The position numbers were made by a program, and so were the translations under genes. From NCBI GenBank assembly GCA_030765065.1, contig CM060990.1:462157321-462221320 (forward strand): a DNA stretch of 64,000 nt. The letters run 5' to 3'. Positions 49,846 through 60,926 of the stretch are shown here, piece by piece. This stretch comes from Deroplatys truncata. Lineage: Eukaryota; Arthropoda; Insecta; Mantodea; Mantidae. The notes under the pieces are model-generated. The model was not told the DNA's origin. It did no database searches and saw nothing but the letters and a program-made list of their open reading frames with translations. Positions within the stretch are counted from its first letter, which is position 1, and the number at the start of each line of letters is the position of its first letter.

Positions 49846-49857
49846 AGTTCAAAAGCA

Positions 49858-50204
49858 AGCACAAGAATAGCTTTAACGCCGACGTAATAGTCAACTGAAA
49901 CCAGATTTTAAGAAAACCATGTGTACTAAACATCTTCACACTAATAAAGGGCACGAGTTTGGTAATATAAAGTGTTACATTTACAGCATGTCTTACAAGT
50001 GTAGTTGTAAGTTGAAATACCATTATCAGGAGTGTGTGTTTGTCATGCTTTCACTTGTTATTTTAAGTTTTACTACCTTCACATTTTATGGAATGGCTTT
50101 AGGCACTAACTGTTCCTCCAAGAAATATCTGCATAAATAATGTATAAGCACACGTAACTTATGAAGTGAAGCAGACTTTTCAAGGTGACATACGGCGGAC
50201 AAAC
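49858..50204. other. No recognisable feature
   Basis: Nothing supported. Confidence 0.4.
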
Positions 50205-50440
50205 AAGCATTGAATATGTTTCACAGGCCATATTTAACTTCCTTAATTCAAATAGTTTTTATTTTGGAGCTGAATATGGGCATTCTGATGCTGTTAAGTG
50301 ACCCTATGTACACTGAGTTCCAAGCGCAGTGGTGTGGCATGAAGTAATGCTAAAAATATTAGAAATGACATGAAAAGAATCCTTATCTGTTGCTACTGAT
50401 TTGTGGACAGAAAACAACCACACAGTTTTCCATAAAACAC
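50205..50440 (+). pseudogene. hAT transposase fragment, possible
   Basis: A frame with FHRPYLTSLIQIV is followed by SVATDLWTENNHTVF, which resembles the S(V/I)TTDxWTSxN block of hAT RNase H-like domains. Only this short segment is readable, with stops on both sides. Confidence 0.35.
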
Positions 50441-50808
50441 TTAGAAATAAACTTAAGGGTTCTCCTACTCAAATGACCGGGAGATTTATGTAATCATGAA
50501 TGCAAATTTTAATCATCGAAGGTAATTTGGAGTTGACATAACTTTTCAAAAACATCGGGTTAGCTTGTCTGTGCAGAACTTCATTAGGACAAAATGCATG
50601 AATATTTCTAACCACATACCCCACACAGGTAAACTTTTCTGCATTATTATACCTGAGAACATCACATATGGATGTTAGAATACACCTGCTATATTAGATG
50701 TACCATGTCAGTTTTATTAGTGGTGATATCTGCCAATTTTATTACCCATGAAGCCCACTGTTACAAAAATGTGCCACGTGCAATACGTCTTCTAGGTGAA
50801 AAGAGCGA

Positions 50809-50809
<1 letters not shown>

Positions 50810-50839
<30 letters not shown>
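50810..50839. repeat. (AAT)n microsatellite
   Basis: About ten AAT units. Confidence 0.95.
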
Positions 50840-50929
50840 CCACAGGAATAAAAATCCGTAAGAGTGCATTTATATAAAATAATATAAACATCGCAAAGGC
50901 ACTGGAGTCTTGGAAAATCATGAGGCGAT

Positions 50930-50980
<51 letters not shown>

Positions 50981-50985
50981 CACAC
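50930..50985. repeat. Compound (CA)n(TA)n microsatellite
   Basis: A CA run passes directly into a TA run and returns to CACA. Confidence 0.95.
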
Positions 50986-52535
50986 GATAGCTGTGATATT
51001 GCTCAACCTCGTAATCAATCGGTGCTAAAACCCTCTCCCAGTAAGCAGATATTGATCATGTGCTTGTATTGGCTCACGAAACCTCTGCAGCTTCTCCCAT
51101 GTATGATGTAAATAAAGCCTAACTTTCGAAAAGCCATTTACATAGAGCTACCTTAGAGCCAATAGTCTCTAAGTTATCCTAAAACTGTGCTCTGCATTGT
51201 GCGCATAAAAGTATACCTCTTTATAAATATACTTACATCTGAAAATGTTATGCGGCATTAAATTACAAAAGGAAACAAAGAGACAAAGAAAATTGTTCAC
51301 AACGGGAGATGGAACCCCGGTTTCCAGTATGACAAACAGACACGTTTATCATATCAGTACAGCACAGTACAGTACTACTAAGTACTACATTATGCTATTC
51401 TTGAAGTAGGCTACTTATGCCACGAATGCCAGGCTGTGTACATTACCAGTCATTGTATGTTGCTCTCGTGGTTAAAACAGAACCGAGCACTCAGCCTGAT
51501 CGGGGAGCGATCCTCCGGGGAGATGCAGGGCGAGCGGAAGAAAACAGGAGTACGAGCGACCATTCATAGAGAGAGGGTGAGAGAGTGTGAGAGAGTTAGG
51601 AAAAGCCGAGCGCCGAAACCGGTTTAGATCGCTCGTTTACAGTCCTCTAGTAGAGATTCGCAACTCTCTACTTCTACTCGTTAGTGATAGCTAGTAACTA
51701 CAAATATGCAATAGGTATCGGTTAAAGGACCTTTGCATTTGTTAATTTATAGTCGTTATAGTTAGGTTCCAGATTATTCAGTTTCTTGAGGCATACACTT
51801 GAATGTTTACACGTAATCGCACAGTGTTAGTGAACTTCAGTTGATTGGACAGAAAGAGGGGGTTTCACCACATATTAGACGTTTTTGTTACACCAATAAA
51901 ATAACGTGGTGCCTTAAGAGAAAATAAATAATTTTAATGTTAGTTGCAAAAGGTTTCTCCCAAGGACAAATACGTAAGTAATGCAAAAACCCAAGGAAGA
52001 AATATCGGTAAATGACAGAGCACCTCTCTACAGAATCAAAATCCTAAGAAAATGATATAATTGTTTAATCGCGGAGGAAATGTAGTTGGAATAATTTGTT
52101 TACCTTAGCGCACAAAAATGGAAAACGAGTAACATATGGCACGGCAGACTTCATTACCGTTATTTTGATGTAAATTTGCTAGTTTCTGGGAAATGAATTG
52201 CATATCAATAGTTACATTTACCACGAGGTATTTATTTGGTTTCATTGGACTTGGGGCCAGAAATACAAAACAACGTCCCATCTAAGTAGCGACTATCTCA
52301 AATCTGAGGGTGCTCTCAAATGCGTGCACGCACATGCTCCTTGTAACATAAGGATAAAGTGAGAATCAGTTCGAAAACATGTGTTGTGCCGCATTCCGCT
52401 CGACAGCATGTCCCAATAAACTGTGAAGAAATTGCGGGCTTGTTGGACTTTCTGGAATGTGCTAAAGTATGAGGGCCAAAGGATCTTGGAGAGTTAGGTT
52501 GTATTAGGAAATGCTTACGTTAGCGGCAATTGTGA

Positions 52536-52579
52536 ATTATTATTATTATTATTATTATTATTATTGTTATTGTTATTAT
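52536..52579. repeat. (ATT)n microsatellite
   Basis: About 14 ATT units with GTT interruptions on the right. Confidence 0.95.
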
Positions 52580-53492
52580 AAACTTACTAAACTGTAAATG
52601 CATATGTAACAACTTTGACAAAGTAAAGAGTTCAATAACATCATGAATATTATTGAAACTATTAATCAATAGTATGGGTAAATTAGTTCTGTGTAAAACA
52701 ATTTTATAATATTCCAATCCGTACACTGTACCAAATACACATCACTTCCCTATACATTTGAATTATCAAATATCAACATGGAATGTACCTAAAATGTGAA
52801 GCAATGCCTGGTTTCTGAGCTATAGAATTGGATATACATTCAAATTATACGTAATATTTAAAAAATAATACACAACAATAAGTGCAGGGTAGTATTTAAA
52901 TTTACCTTTAGTCTTTAATACACCGCTAATGCTATATTGAGAATTTCCAGTATTTACCGCAATTAAAATTTCGCACAATACTAGCATACTAAACTTTACC
53001 AGCAGCCGCTACCAACTCATTCAATTATTGGTACTCATTTTCTCAAAAAACATAAAGTCGCTTTAAGTTATAAAACAGAAACTTTTATTTTCCACCAATT
53101 AAAATAAGAGTAAGTGGGTATAAATAAGTATTGAGTGTGGATGTAAATGTTATCAGGATGTTTTACCGTAGCACACACATGGAGAAGGCAATCACTTGAA
53201 TTTTGAATTTGTAATTCCGCTTCCGAAAACACTAGCTAAGCTGGAGCTCATCCGCTATCAACCCGAAGCCAGTGAGCTCACCAGCTAACGTCTCTCGGAA
53301 GCCTCATTTTCTTACGCTAAGCGGAACTATGCTCTATTCACCAATGTACGTCCATAAATTTTTAAATGGTAGAGTTGCATAAAAATATAAAAACAATGAA
53401 TCACAGTTTTCTGTCCAAGAACAGGTACTTCACTGCAAACCTAGCTCCTGTATTCTTCCCTCTTGTCCTCTTAACTGTGTAAATAAACCATT

Positions 53493-53800
53493 TTAGTGTT
53501 GCAAGTCATATTGCTTCTTTTGCCAAAAATCTTTCTCATTAACCACTCTCTCCAGTGCATTTCTTAACAGGTAGTGATTTTCATCCAATGTCTCAGCCAT
53601 TTTTTCCTCCTTCCGACCAGTATCATCACTGTTCTGTAACATGTACTGGTCACCTTCATTACCATTAACCTTCAAAAGTGTGTTTCCCGGAAAATGTTTC
53701 CCTCGTATATTTTTACTTCAGTTAATGTTCCAGCTATCACCTGCTTTGAATGATTAGTTGCGTTTTAACAACGGGGTAAACTGATCAACCAAGAAATGAA
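53493..53800 (-). pseudogene. Unrecognised coding-like fragment
   Basis: Three consecutive minus-strand segments in different frames have protein-like composition. 53,800-53,755 reads RLHFLVDQFTPLLKRN, the next reads HSKQVIAGTLTEVKIYEGNI, and the last (about 62 codons to a stop at 53,493) reads EGDQYMLQNSDDTGRKEEKM then ALERVVNEKDFWQKKQYDLQ, a charged, coiled-coil-like tail. It reads as the C terminus of a protein gene or TE ORF broken by two small indels. A SINE lies immediately on its 5' side. I do not recognise the family. Confidence 0.35.
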
Positions 53801-53803
53801 GTC

Positions 53804-54085
53804 GTCCTCCGTGGTCTAGAGGTACCATGCTAACCTCTGGTTTCCGAGGTCGCGGGTTCATACCCGGCGGAGGGGGTGGATTTTTTCGGGCGTAAAAATT
53901 CTTAGCATGGCTTCCTTCGGAAGAGAAGTAAAGCCAGTGGTCCCGTGTGGTAGATTTACGGCACGTAAAAGAACCTCAATCCTGATAAAGAGGCCTCCTA
54001 ACAAAATTTCCGGTCTTTCACGCTCAATATAGAGGAGGACGCTATGAACCACAGTGGTTCATAAAGTAAACTCAATTTTATTTTA
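53804..54085 (+). mobile_element. SINE family A, copy 1, intact tRNA head
   Basis: The head TCCTCCGTGGTCTAGAGG has box A TGGTCTAGAGG (53,812-53,822) and box B GGTTCATACC (53,855-53,864). The 7-bp acceptor-like stem TCCTCCG pairs with CGGAGGG after box B. The body carries GGGCGTAAAAATTCTTAGC, GAAGTAAAGCCAGTGGTCCC and GATTTACGGCACGTAAAAG and ends in an A/T-rich tail with AACTCAATTTTATTTTAA. Two 5'-truncated copies lie at 37,061-37,295 and 59,019-59,197 on the other strand. Confidence 0.9.
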
Positions 54086-57000
54086 ATTTTCAAGAAATTA
54101 AGTTATAAAGCAAATACGATGTTGTTTTAAGGAATCATTCCTTGGTAAAAACAATAGTATTAAATGAATGGTATAACATCTATGCACTTTAGTTCTCCCT
54201 CGAGTAAAACCATTGAATGGAATGTGTCTGCCCAGCAAGAACAATTCTATTTGGCTAAATAAATGCAAGTACTATAGTGTTTCAGTTCAAGTAAAAACTT
54301 AAGTTACGTTACAGTAGTTACAGACAGAGAAGTAGCCTAAAATCAGTTTGATGCTCCGAAATAATTATATCTCTAAAAGTGAAAGTAAATAAATGATGTT
54401 TGTCGATTAAAATATATAAATATTACCTTAGGGGACAATCAAGCGGACTTAAGATACTGAACGTGGAAAAAACGATGAGAACATATTAGGGAATGTCGAA
54501 TTCCAGCCTGTTTCCAACTTCGGCGCTGATCTCGTATCCAGACGTGACGAAATCCATAATCTATTCATTCTGCCAGGAAGTCCTTTGCTGTCACGAGTAC
54601 ATGGATCTGATGCTAGGGCCACTAATTTAGAAACAGATGTGCTGTATACCTGCAGATTTGTGTATTACTTAGCAGGATGGCGGATCAACTAAATGGTGTT
54701 CCTAGCCTCCAACATTGATTTTTGCTTGCTTAGAAAAAGCTGGATCAGATTTGATGACTACTAAGTTGGTGCAAGTGGACTAAAGGTTTTGTTTTAATTG
54801 TGCAACTATTGAAGGTCCGAAAGGTGGTTTGTTTTAGAATGGATCTGCTACAACTTTACCCCATACAAAAACGCGAACAGCAAAGAAAGGACATATAACT
54901 TGGTGAAGGATTTCTTCCTTCCTTCCCGCCTTCCTTTCATCGTTCTTCTTCTCTATTTCTCTGCCCCTTTCTTCTGCGCGATTAAATCGGAGAACATCAT
55001 TATAAGGACGTATATGCCGCACAACACGGCAAAGGTCTTCTTGCTAGTTTTGGGTATGGGAAGGAAGTGGAATGGGGAGACGTTCACCGGCATCGCCAAC
55101 TCCCTCACACAAATACCCTCCTTCTCCATCACTATACAAGAAAGTGTTCGTCCTCCCTTACTACCCTCTCGAACCCGAGTCGTTGTCGCTCCTGGCAAAT
55201 GCTAATAAGGTGGGTCCACTTGAATACTAAACAGAGCTGCAATCTTGTCCCCTGTGCCAGAGGATGGGGTAGTATGTATGCACGGCTCCAAATGTTGGAT
55301 GTCACCTATTGACCTGGGGCATGGAATCTGTGTTTCGGTTTTTATTTTCATTGAATACTATGCTTAGGAGTACCATCAACGGACCCAAATCTCATATCTT
55401 CAGTCTCTTTGTAAAGTTTGCTCCGCAAAACAAAGTGTCGAATGTTACAGAACGATTTTGCAAATTTTACGCAAATACCTAGAAACTAACCAACCTTGTT
55501 CAATTACAACTTCAAGCAATAACATCAGATGTATGCCTTGTTTTCAAGAGCACAAGAGTTGCAAAAAGAAATACCATAATTACGGAGTATAGCGGCTGTG
55601 ACTTATACTACTGCAGTGAAATATACACTAACATCTTTGTGAGGGGCAAATATTATCCAGGTATTTTCCGATACCATGTGGCTGAGCGACTTAGGCCACA
55701 AGAGCACAAGCACCTAGTTAATAGAGCAGTTTAATGAAAACCAGTAGGCATATAAGATGTCATTGTATATTTTTTCAGCTGTAACTCTGTAACTCTTAAA
55801 ACGTTTACGTCATGGTCTGATTCATCATCGTATAAGATTTTACTTTCCAATGAATTTACAAATTAACTAGTCTCGTATGATCACCCGATTAAAACCAATA
55901 TTCAGAAATGTCTGTCATTGTAAGGCACGGGTGAAGTGTTTGGGCGTTTGGCTGGATGTTATTTGTTTTCTAACCAAACCCTGAATTGACTATGACCCTA
56001 TTACAGAAAAATCAATAAGTATTGTGACATTGCAGTTCAAGTTGAAGTTCGTCTTGGCTTCGCCGAAGATTGTTTTTATCGCTGAGGGATTTTTATTCGT
56101 GAGTGGTTTAAGTGCTTCCATTGGAAGCTTAACGTTCGCAATGTTTATAGAAGAGATGCATTCATGGACTTCTCTATGAATACAATAGCGTCAGCTCATT
56201 TTCCATCTGTTAGGAATATGGTTAAGAATAGTATCATCTTAAATATTCTAGAGTAATTAAAATGCCCATCCTATTTGTCAACGGGATAAGTGTGCTAACA
56301 GTTCTAAAGGTTATTGTTGAGGTAGTTAAACTTCAATTGACGCCTTTTGGCACCTAACACGTTTTCAACTTTGTCCTATACTTTTTTTAAATGATGATTT
56401 TGGTAAAATAGTCTCTGCACTGAAGAACGTGAACATTTGAGATGGAGCAATATTAGTTGTTATACTCATTAAACGGAAATAAAGGTATACGGTTTCGTTT
56501 AACCTAATATACCTACGTATTTTCTTCTTAGCACTCTAAACCAAAATTACGTTGTCTGTCTTCTCGTAATTTTGTATTCCATTAACGACGTACACTCCGC
56601 TGTAACTTTACTATCTTTCTCTGAGTATTGGATCGAGCCCAAGTAAGACCTAAGGTTGGTAGCAACCGGTCACTGCACTACCAGTTGAAAGCCAAAGAAA
56701 GCCCATTGGCGCTATACCATATTTTAATCCTCCTCTGGAACTGAGTACTTTACCAGTAGAAAAGGGAAAGACAGATTACCGGCTTGATGACATCTGCTGA
56801 CAAAGCAGGCACCACAGTAAGGAGAGAGATTACCATAAGCACAGGATACATTTCCATTCTTACATTTTCTACTGATTTTCATTTCCACCAAGCATCAGAT
56901 TAAGCATACAGAAACAATTTCCCATTGTGGCCTAATCCCCATGCCTGCAAACGGTATTACACTGTAATAAGTTGCTGATGGAAACGTTCTTATCTTTCGT

Positions 57001-57129
57001 TAGAGACAGCTTATTTTCGAACTTATTTTTGTAATTATCTTTAGAAGAATTTCCGATAGAGGCATCTGCAGCGCTAAACAATGTAGTAAACATACAGCCT
57101 TGATGTCGTTATAAAATGGCTATGGACCA
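54086..57129. other. Unassigned AT-rich DNA
   Basis: A C/T-rich tract at about 54,910-54,970 gives overlapping frames on both strands; none is convincing. Nothing else recognised. Confidence 0.4.
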
Positions 57130-57467
57130 GGAGTGTTATGTTACTATTGTTCTCCTGGCATGACATTCCTTTTGGGTCAAACGCCACTGCATCCTCTATC
57201 TCAGTCCACGCAGGATATAATCAGCAGTATGCGATATTGGAGATGGCATGTGGTCAGTACAGCGCCTCCCCCGGCCAAAATTGCCGTGGTTTCCGAGGCA
57301 GATTCGCTACTTCTCCATCCTTAATTTGTCCCTTACGACCCCACTACTCTCAGTACGTCCTGTAACAGTTAATGCTGCAGGGAAATAATCCCCATGCAGG
57401 TACCGGCAATCGAACACAGGTCTCCTTGCATGGCAAACAATCACACTATCACAATGCTACGGAGGCG
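57130..57467 (-). mobile_element. tRNA-derived SINE, family F
   Basis: On the minus strand: CCGCCTCCGTAGCATTGTGA with box A TAGCATTGTGA (57,459-57,449), then box B TGTTCGATTGCC (57,416-57,405). The body holds GCATGGGGATTATTTCCCTG and a block GCCTCGGAAACCACGGCAAT. The left limit is approximate. No second copy in the window. Confidence 0.6.
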
Positions 57468-58243
57468 GATATTATATTAGTATTATTACTGTTATACCAA
57501 TATGTGACAAGGAAATTACCGAGCTTAAATATAGCATGGAAATTGAAGACCGGATGATCCAATTGTAATTATAGGAAACAACTTAATAAATTGAGTTAAT
57601 GATGTTACTTTTTTGAGATTTTTAATATCCATTACGAGATAACAAATATCTTGAAGATGAATTAACGTCTTGCATACGAGTGAGATCTCTGGCATATATA
57701 AAAGGAACTAATCTCCACTGTCCTATAAAGGAAAGAAAGAAACAAACTAATGAAGAAAAGCTAACAAATATATCAAAGCTACTGCCAAGCTGTGGAAGTA
57801 GTCCTCCTAATGAATTACAAAACGATGAGTAGTACGGAAGCTTTCGCTCCTTTAGTTTTGCGTTCAAGAAAATGTTTCCAGAACATCATAATTTTCAGGA
57901 TATCATAAAATTGAAAGAATTTGAGGCAAATAATGAAATTTATTAGCAGAAACTGAACGAATATCTTAAAATAGCTTATTGTGGATATAAAAGCGGAATA
58001 AAATAATATCATGTCCACCTTTTTTATTCAATCCAGGTGAAAACCAAACTTTTTTCCTTGTAAGTGCTCCAATTTGTTAAGCCTGTTGACGTCTTATTCC
58101 GCTAGGTTTAACACACATTTCCGCCATTGCGTCTCGCTGTTTTTAAACTGGCTGCAGGGAGCAGAGAACAAGCAGGTAGGTACGAAAATGTCGACGGTAG
58201 AAACTCGCCTAAGATAATAACAGCGCCTGATTTAGATTGTGAA
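57468..58243. other. No recognisable feature
   Basis: AT-rich sequence; nothing supported. Confidence 0.4.
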
Positions 58244-58735
58244 ACCGAGATGGCTCCGCGGTAACGTGTGAGGCTCGCATTTTGAAGGTCCCAGCTTACT
58301 TTTCCGTCGACCTACCGCTCTGATCTTAGATTTTTCGTGGTTTTCCCTGGTCGGTAGGCGAATTCTGGGGTGGTTTTTCAGCTACCACGATTTCCTCCCA
58401 ATCATTCCCTTTCATTTCGTTTCTTTCTCATCTTTTATTTGTGCTTCTCGATTTCGGCGTATGGTGGTGTCGAAGGATGGCGCGGATGCTTGCTCAGAGG
58501 AAAGAGTTATCCCTGTGGGCACTAGAGGGCTGCTTGGTCAACGGGTCGTTCATTGCGCTCTCTAGATAGTTCTAGCAGTGGGACGGGTCTACGAGCCTGA
58601 AACTCTTACCGACTTTCATGTGATCCTGTGGCCTGTAGCCTGCGGTTCCTTCACTTCATCCCTTCCTCCTGGGGATGTTAGCTACAATATATCTATGTAG
58701 GTCGCAGTCTGCGAGGTGTCTCCTCCGTTGTATAA
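58244..58735 (+). mobile_element. tRNA-derived SINE, family D-related
   Basis: The head GAGATGGCTCCGCGGTAACG has a box A-like TGGCTCCGCGG; box B is degraded. The body words TTTTTCGTGGTTTTCCCTGG and GCGAATTCTGGGGTGG match the family D body at 44,520-44,716. A longer 3' part with GGGCACTAGAGGGCTGCTTG and CCTCCTGGGGATGTTAGC makes this about 490 bases, longer than a standard SINE; the limits are approximate. Confidence 0.6.
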
Positions 58736-59018
58736 CCTACATGGATTATGGATCTTACAATATGTAATAACATATTTGTTCTTAACGAAAGCTAACTCGC
58801 GTTTTTCTCTATAATGTCATTTTCTGTGATATTACGGCTTTATACCAATCTACAGACAGGGAATGGACTGCGGCATGTACTTGTGTTTTCATAATGATAG
58901 GATTAAGAAGGTTAAAGCTTTTTTCTCGCTAATAGAGTTGGCTACTTAAATGAGGCTTCAGTTGATATTAAGCAATTAAGTTTGAGATACCTTTCTGTTT
59001 CTAGTTACAAAAAAATAT

Positions 59019-59197
59019 CGAGTTTTATTTATGGACGCTCTTTAATTGCTATGGTTCTTAGCGTCCCATTCTATATTGGGCGTGAAGGACCGGAAATTTT
59101 GCTCAGAGGATTTTTATCAGGCTTGAGGTTATTTTATGTTCCGTAAATCTACGACACCGAACCACCAGCTTTACTTCCCTTCCGTAGAAAGCCATGA
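59019..59197 (-). mobile_element. SINE family A, copy 3, truncated
   Basis: Minus-strand match to 53,804-54,085 from about GAAGGGAAGTAAAGCTGGTG through GTAGATTTACGGAAC to AATATAGAATGGGACGCTAA. The head is missing. Confidence 0.8.
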
Positions 59198-59207
59198 GTT
59201 GCTTATT

Positions 59208-59700
59208 ATAGAGAGAGCTAGGCCACTTTTTGCGTTTATATGGGAAAGGATAGGGAAAACGAGGCTAGATGCGGCGGTTCAAAGAGGAAAATGCGTTTAT
59301 ATGGGAGAGATAGGGAATACGAGGGCTGATGCTAGGCTAGACAGGCGCAAAAGGAGGGAATGCGCGTTGTACGAGTGAGCTAGAGAATACACGGAGAGGT
59401 GATACGCTAGACAGATGCTGAGGGAGCGGGAATATGGGCTTATACGGGAGAGATTGGGAATACGAGGGAGGTGCTAAGATAGATGTTAAAGCTGACATGC
59501 GTTTATATGAGAGTGATAGGAAACCGAGGAGAGGTATTAGGCTAGCAAGGGTTGAATGACAGAGTATGCGTTTGTATGGGAGATACAAGGAAAACGGAGG
59601 AAGAGGGAGAGATCCTATGCTAGGAGATGATTGAAGGAGGAAGAAATGCATTTATATGGGAGAGGTAGGGAAAATGATGACAGGTGTTAGGAATTGTGGT
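59208..59700. repeat. Degenerate minisatellite, ~65-80-bp unit
   Basis: About seven copies of a unit containing GCGTTTATATGGGAGAGATA, then GGGAATACGAGG and GCTAGGCTAGA-like words, seen near 59,235, 59,296, 59,361, 59,432, 59,500, 59,570 and 59,651. The unit length varies. It starts immediately beside a truncated SINE. The minus-strand frame with LSLPYKR-like repeats is a by-product. Confidence 0.75.
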
Positions 59701-59998
59701 TAAAAAATTGTAATACAAAGAACCGCATTATTCAAGAACTTTAACAACAAAAAGGTCTAATTATAGATCATTTGTATGGTATTCCAGAAGTCTTTAGTGG
59801 AAAAAAACCCTAAGTCAGTAGGACTGAAATGACAGTTCTAGCGCACTTAATATGCAGGACTGTGTAATTAGTATGCCAATTAGGCCTCTTCTCCACCTGC
59901 CACGCCCCTGGTTCCGTTTTGGTTGCAGCTGAGGTCATACATTTTGTGGAGTATAATGGAAAGGTTGACAGGCATGTAATTAAGGTTGTCCATCACCT
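59701..59998. other. No recognisable feature
   Basis: Short spacer between two tandem arrays. Confidence 0.4.
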
Positions 59999-60560
59999 GT
60001 CAAAATGAACAAGGTGTAATAAATTATGCTTTATAACAAAGGAGCAGATGCTATTCTCACCATTCCATTTCCGCAAAAGTGCACTTTAGGAAGGCTACAC
60101 CTGTAGCAACCCCCTCCCTCCAGCTACATTCTATTCTCTCTCCAAACATGCGCACCTGATAAATATAACAAAGACCGTACCTTTTCCCTGTCAAAATGAA
60201 GAATGGTGTAATAAATTATGCTTGTGACAAAAGAACAAGCGCTATTGTCTCCATTCCATTCTTCAGCACAAGTGTTCGTTAGGAAGGTCACACATGTAGG
60301 AACCCCTCCCCCATAGCATTCTATTCTCTCTCCAAACACGTGCAATATAACAATAGACAAGACTGGTGCCATGGTAACAAAAGAAGCTAACAAAAGAACA
60401 AGCGCTATTGTGTCCATTCCATTGTCCCACACAAGTGTTCGTTAGGAAGGCCACACATATAGCAACCCTCTCACCCCACAGCATTCTCTCCAAACACGCG
60501 CACCTGGGATATATAACAAACGATCAGGCTGGCACCCCCGGTAACAACAGAACTCTTTGA
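59999..60560. repeat. Tandem repeat, ~160-190-bp unit, about three copies
   Basis: The word CCATTCCATT recurs at 60,060, 60,251 and 60,413. Each is followed by TTAGGAAGG(C/T)(C/T)ACAC, a C-rich block and ATTC(TATTC)TCTCTCCAAACA, with GTGTAATAAATTATGCTT and ACAAGCGCTATTGT between units. Spacings are 191 and 162 bases. Confidence 0.8.
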
Positions 60561-60820
60561 GACTGTGCTATTATACCTAGAGTGTCTGTTTGACGGTGGA
60601 AAAGAGAGAGATCCGTTCTCACGAAGCAAGCTTCCATTCATTACAGACGGCGACATGAGGCACCGACTCTGTCCTAGGGCAACATTCATTATATCACAAG
60701 TAGTTTTTTCTGCGCATGTGCAGCATGAGATAATACCATTGGATGCAATAATCACGTGACGTGTAACATATCCCGGCCATGCCGATGTAATTTCATCGCC
60801 TGGAGGGGGCTTTAGGTCTC

Positions 60821-60828
60821 TATATAAA
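60821..60828 (+). promoter_or_regulatory. TATA box of the four-exon gene
   Basis: TATATAAA stands about 100 bases upstream of the ATG at 60,927, with pyrimidine/CA-type start candidates about 30 bases downstream (TCATCGC). Its position suits RNA polymerase II initiation near 60,850. Confidence 0.55.
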
Positions 60829-60926
60829 CAGCTAACGACGCATGCAAACATCATCGCGAGTTATTTACTCAACGTTAAGACGTTTTTATAACATTCGTGT
60901 TCTACAGATTAATTGAAGTCAGTGCT

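Larger units (their letters stand above)
50441..53492. other. Unassigned DNA with microsatellites
   Basis: Microsatellites lie at 50,810-50,839, 50,930-50,985 and 52,536-52,579. A G+C-richer patch at 51,480-51,650 with AGAGAGTGTGAGAGAG words has no assignable function. Confidence 0.4.

Noticed and set aside
50742-51018. Open frames rich in VCVCVC and YIYIYI
   Set aside because: They are translations of the (CA)n(TA)n and (AAT)n microsatellites.
51290-51360. tRNA-like stretch on the minus strand
   Set aside because: The box B candidate lacks the invariant TTCRA core, and no body or second copy is seen.
53804-53880. Functional tRNA gene
   Set aside because: The anticodon loop does not have the normal 7 bases, and the head continues into a SINE body with other copies in the window.
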